Assembly: GCF_014207355.1 (NCBI RefSeq)
Contig: NZ_JACHEF010000001.1
Location: 1,741,605-1,805,604, forward strand
DNA: 64,000 bases
From: Mesorhizobium sangaii
GTDB taxonomy: Bacteria; Pseudomonadota; Alphaproteobacteria; Rhizobiales; Rhizobiaceae
Direction of reading: 5' to 3'
Shown here piece after piece: positions 63,899-64,000 of the stretch. Each line of letters begins with the position of its first letter. Positions within the stretch are counted from its first letter, which is position 1. The notes beneath the pieces were generated by a model that ran no database searches, was not told where the DNA came from, and was given only the letters and a program-made list of their open reading frames with translations. Both the position numbers and the translations under genes were made by a program.

Positions 63899-64000
63899 CT
63901 ACTGCCCTACTGCCCTACTGCCCTACTGCCCTACTGCCCTACTGCCCTACTGCCCTACTGCCCTACTGCCCTACTGCCCTACTGCCCTACTGCCCTACTG
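63899..64000 (+). repeat. Right octamer array: 12.75 exact units of CTACTGCC, cut by window edge
   Basis: The octamer CTACTGCC repeats without a mismatch from 63899 to the end of the window (12 full units plus CTACTG). It begins six bases after the stop codon of the four-helix-bundle gene and is the reverse complement of the left array unit GGCAGTAG. Total length is unknown. Confidence 0.95.

Noticed and set aside
63899..64000. Possible CRISPR array
   Set aside because: The unit is 8 bp with no spacers and no cas gene is present; it is a simple tandem repeat.

Overview
The window is GC-rich chromosomal DNA from an alphaproteobacterium of the order Hyphomicrobiales (Rhizobiales), most probably Mesorhizobium or a close relative. 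The evidence is a tRNA-His with A73 and no G-1:C73 pair, a full CtrA box (TTAA-N7-TTAAC) before a PleC/PdhS-type histidine kinase, a CCTCCTCCC-loop small RNA, a phasin, a biuret operon of the rhizobial type and palindromic repeats of a kind I associate with Mesorhizobium. No integrase, transposase, CRISPR array or rRNA was seen. Names rest on recognition of family motifs, not on database searches.

Layout. 1-1300 is a poor region with a partial gene, a small membrane protein and a broken gene. 1301-19729 is a catabolic and uptake island: M20 deacylase, 2-hydroxyacid dehydrogenase, cupin, two aldehyde dehydrogenases, a TtuC-like decarboxylating dehydrogenase, a PuuB-like amine oxidase, two HAD hydrolases, two double-GNAT proteins, a class III aminotransferase and a Dpp-type ABC importer with a fused double ATPase. 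19770-29797 holds an Lrp regulator, two DAO-type flavoproteins and a tightly coupled hyuA-hyuB-[2Fe-2S]-FAD operon with a LysR regulator. 29991-30302 is a lactonase remnant. 30533-38799 is an eight-gene biuret (perhaps also triuret) uptake and hydrolysis operon, facing a GntR regulator across a region with two inverted 14-bp operator-like sites. 40519-41912 pairs an Asp-box propeller with a MoaD/ThiS-like protein. 42051-47114 holds tRNA-His, the small RNA, the phasin and a 1310-residue sensor kinase.

47471-55707 carries acetoacetyl-CoA synthetase, an AsmA protein and a potFGHI polyamine importer. 56057-61873 has an EamA exporter, an ScfR/RamB-type regulator divergent from isocitrate lyase, a small conserved protein, a degenerate receiver and a HAD hydrolase. 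The right end has a PuuA-like glutamine synthetase and a four-helix-bundle gene bracketed by oppositely oriented 8-bp repeat arrays; the right array runs off the window.

Themes. Nitrogen scavenging dominates: biuret to allophanate to ammonia and CO2; polyamine import (PotFGHI) with PuuA-like, PuuB-like, aminotransferase and aldehyde dehydrogenase steps dispersed nearby; peptide or opine-like import with flavin oxidases. Carbon storage and C2 use form a second theme: phasin, acetoacetyl-CoA synthetase and isocitrate lyase with its probable regulator. Highly coupled operons (ATGA, TGATG and TAATG overlaps) and strong hairpins just after two solute-binding-protein genes suggest fine control of subunit ratios.
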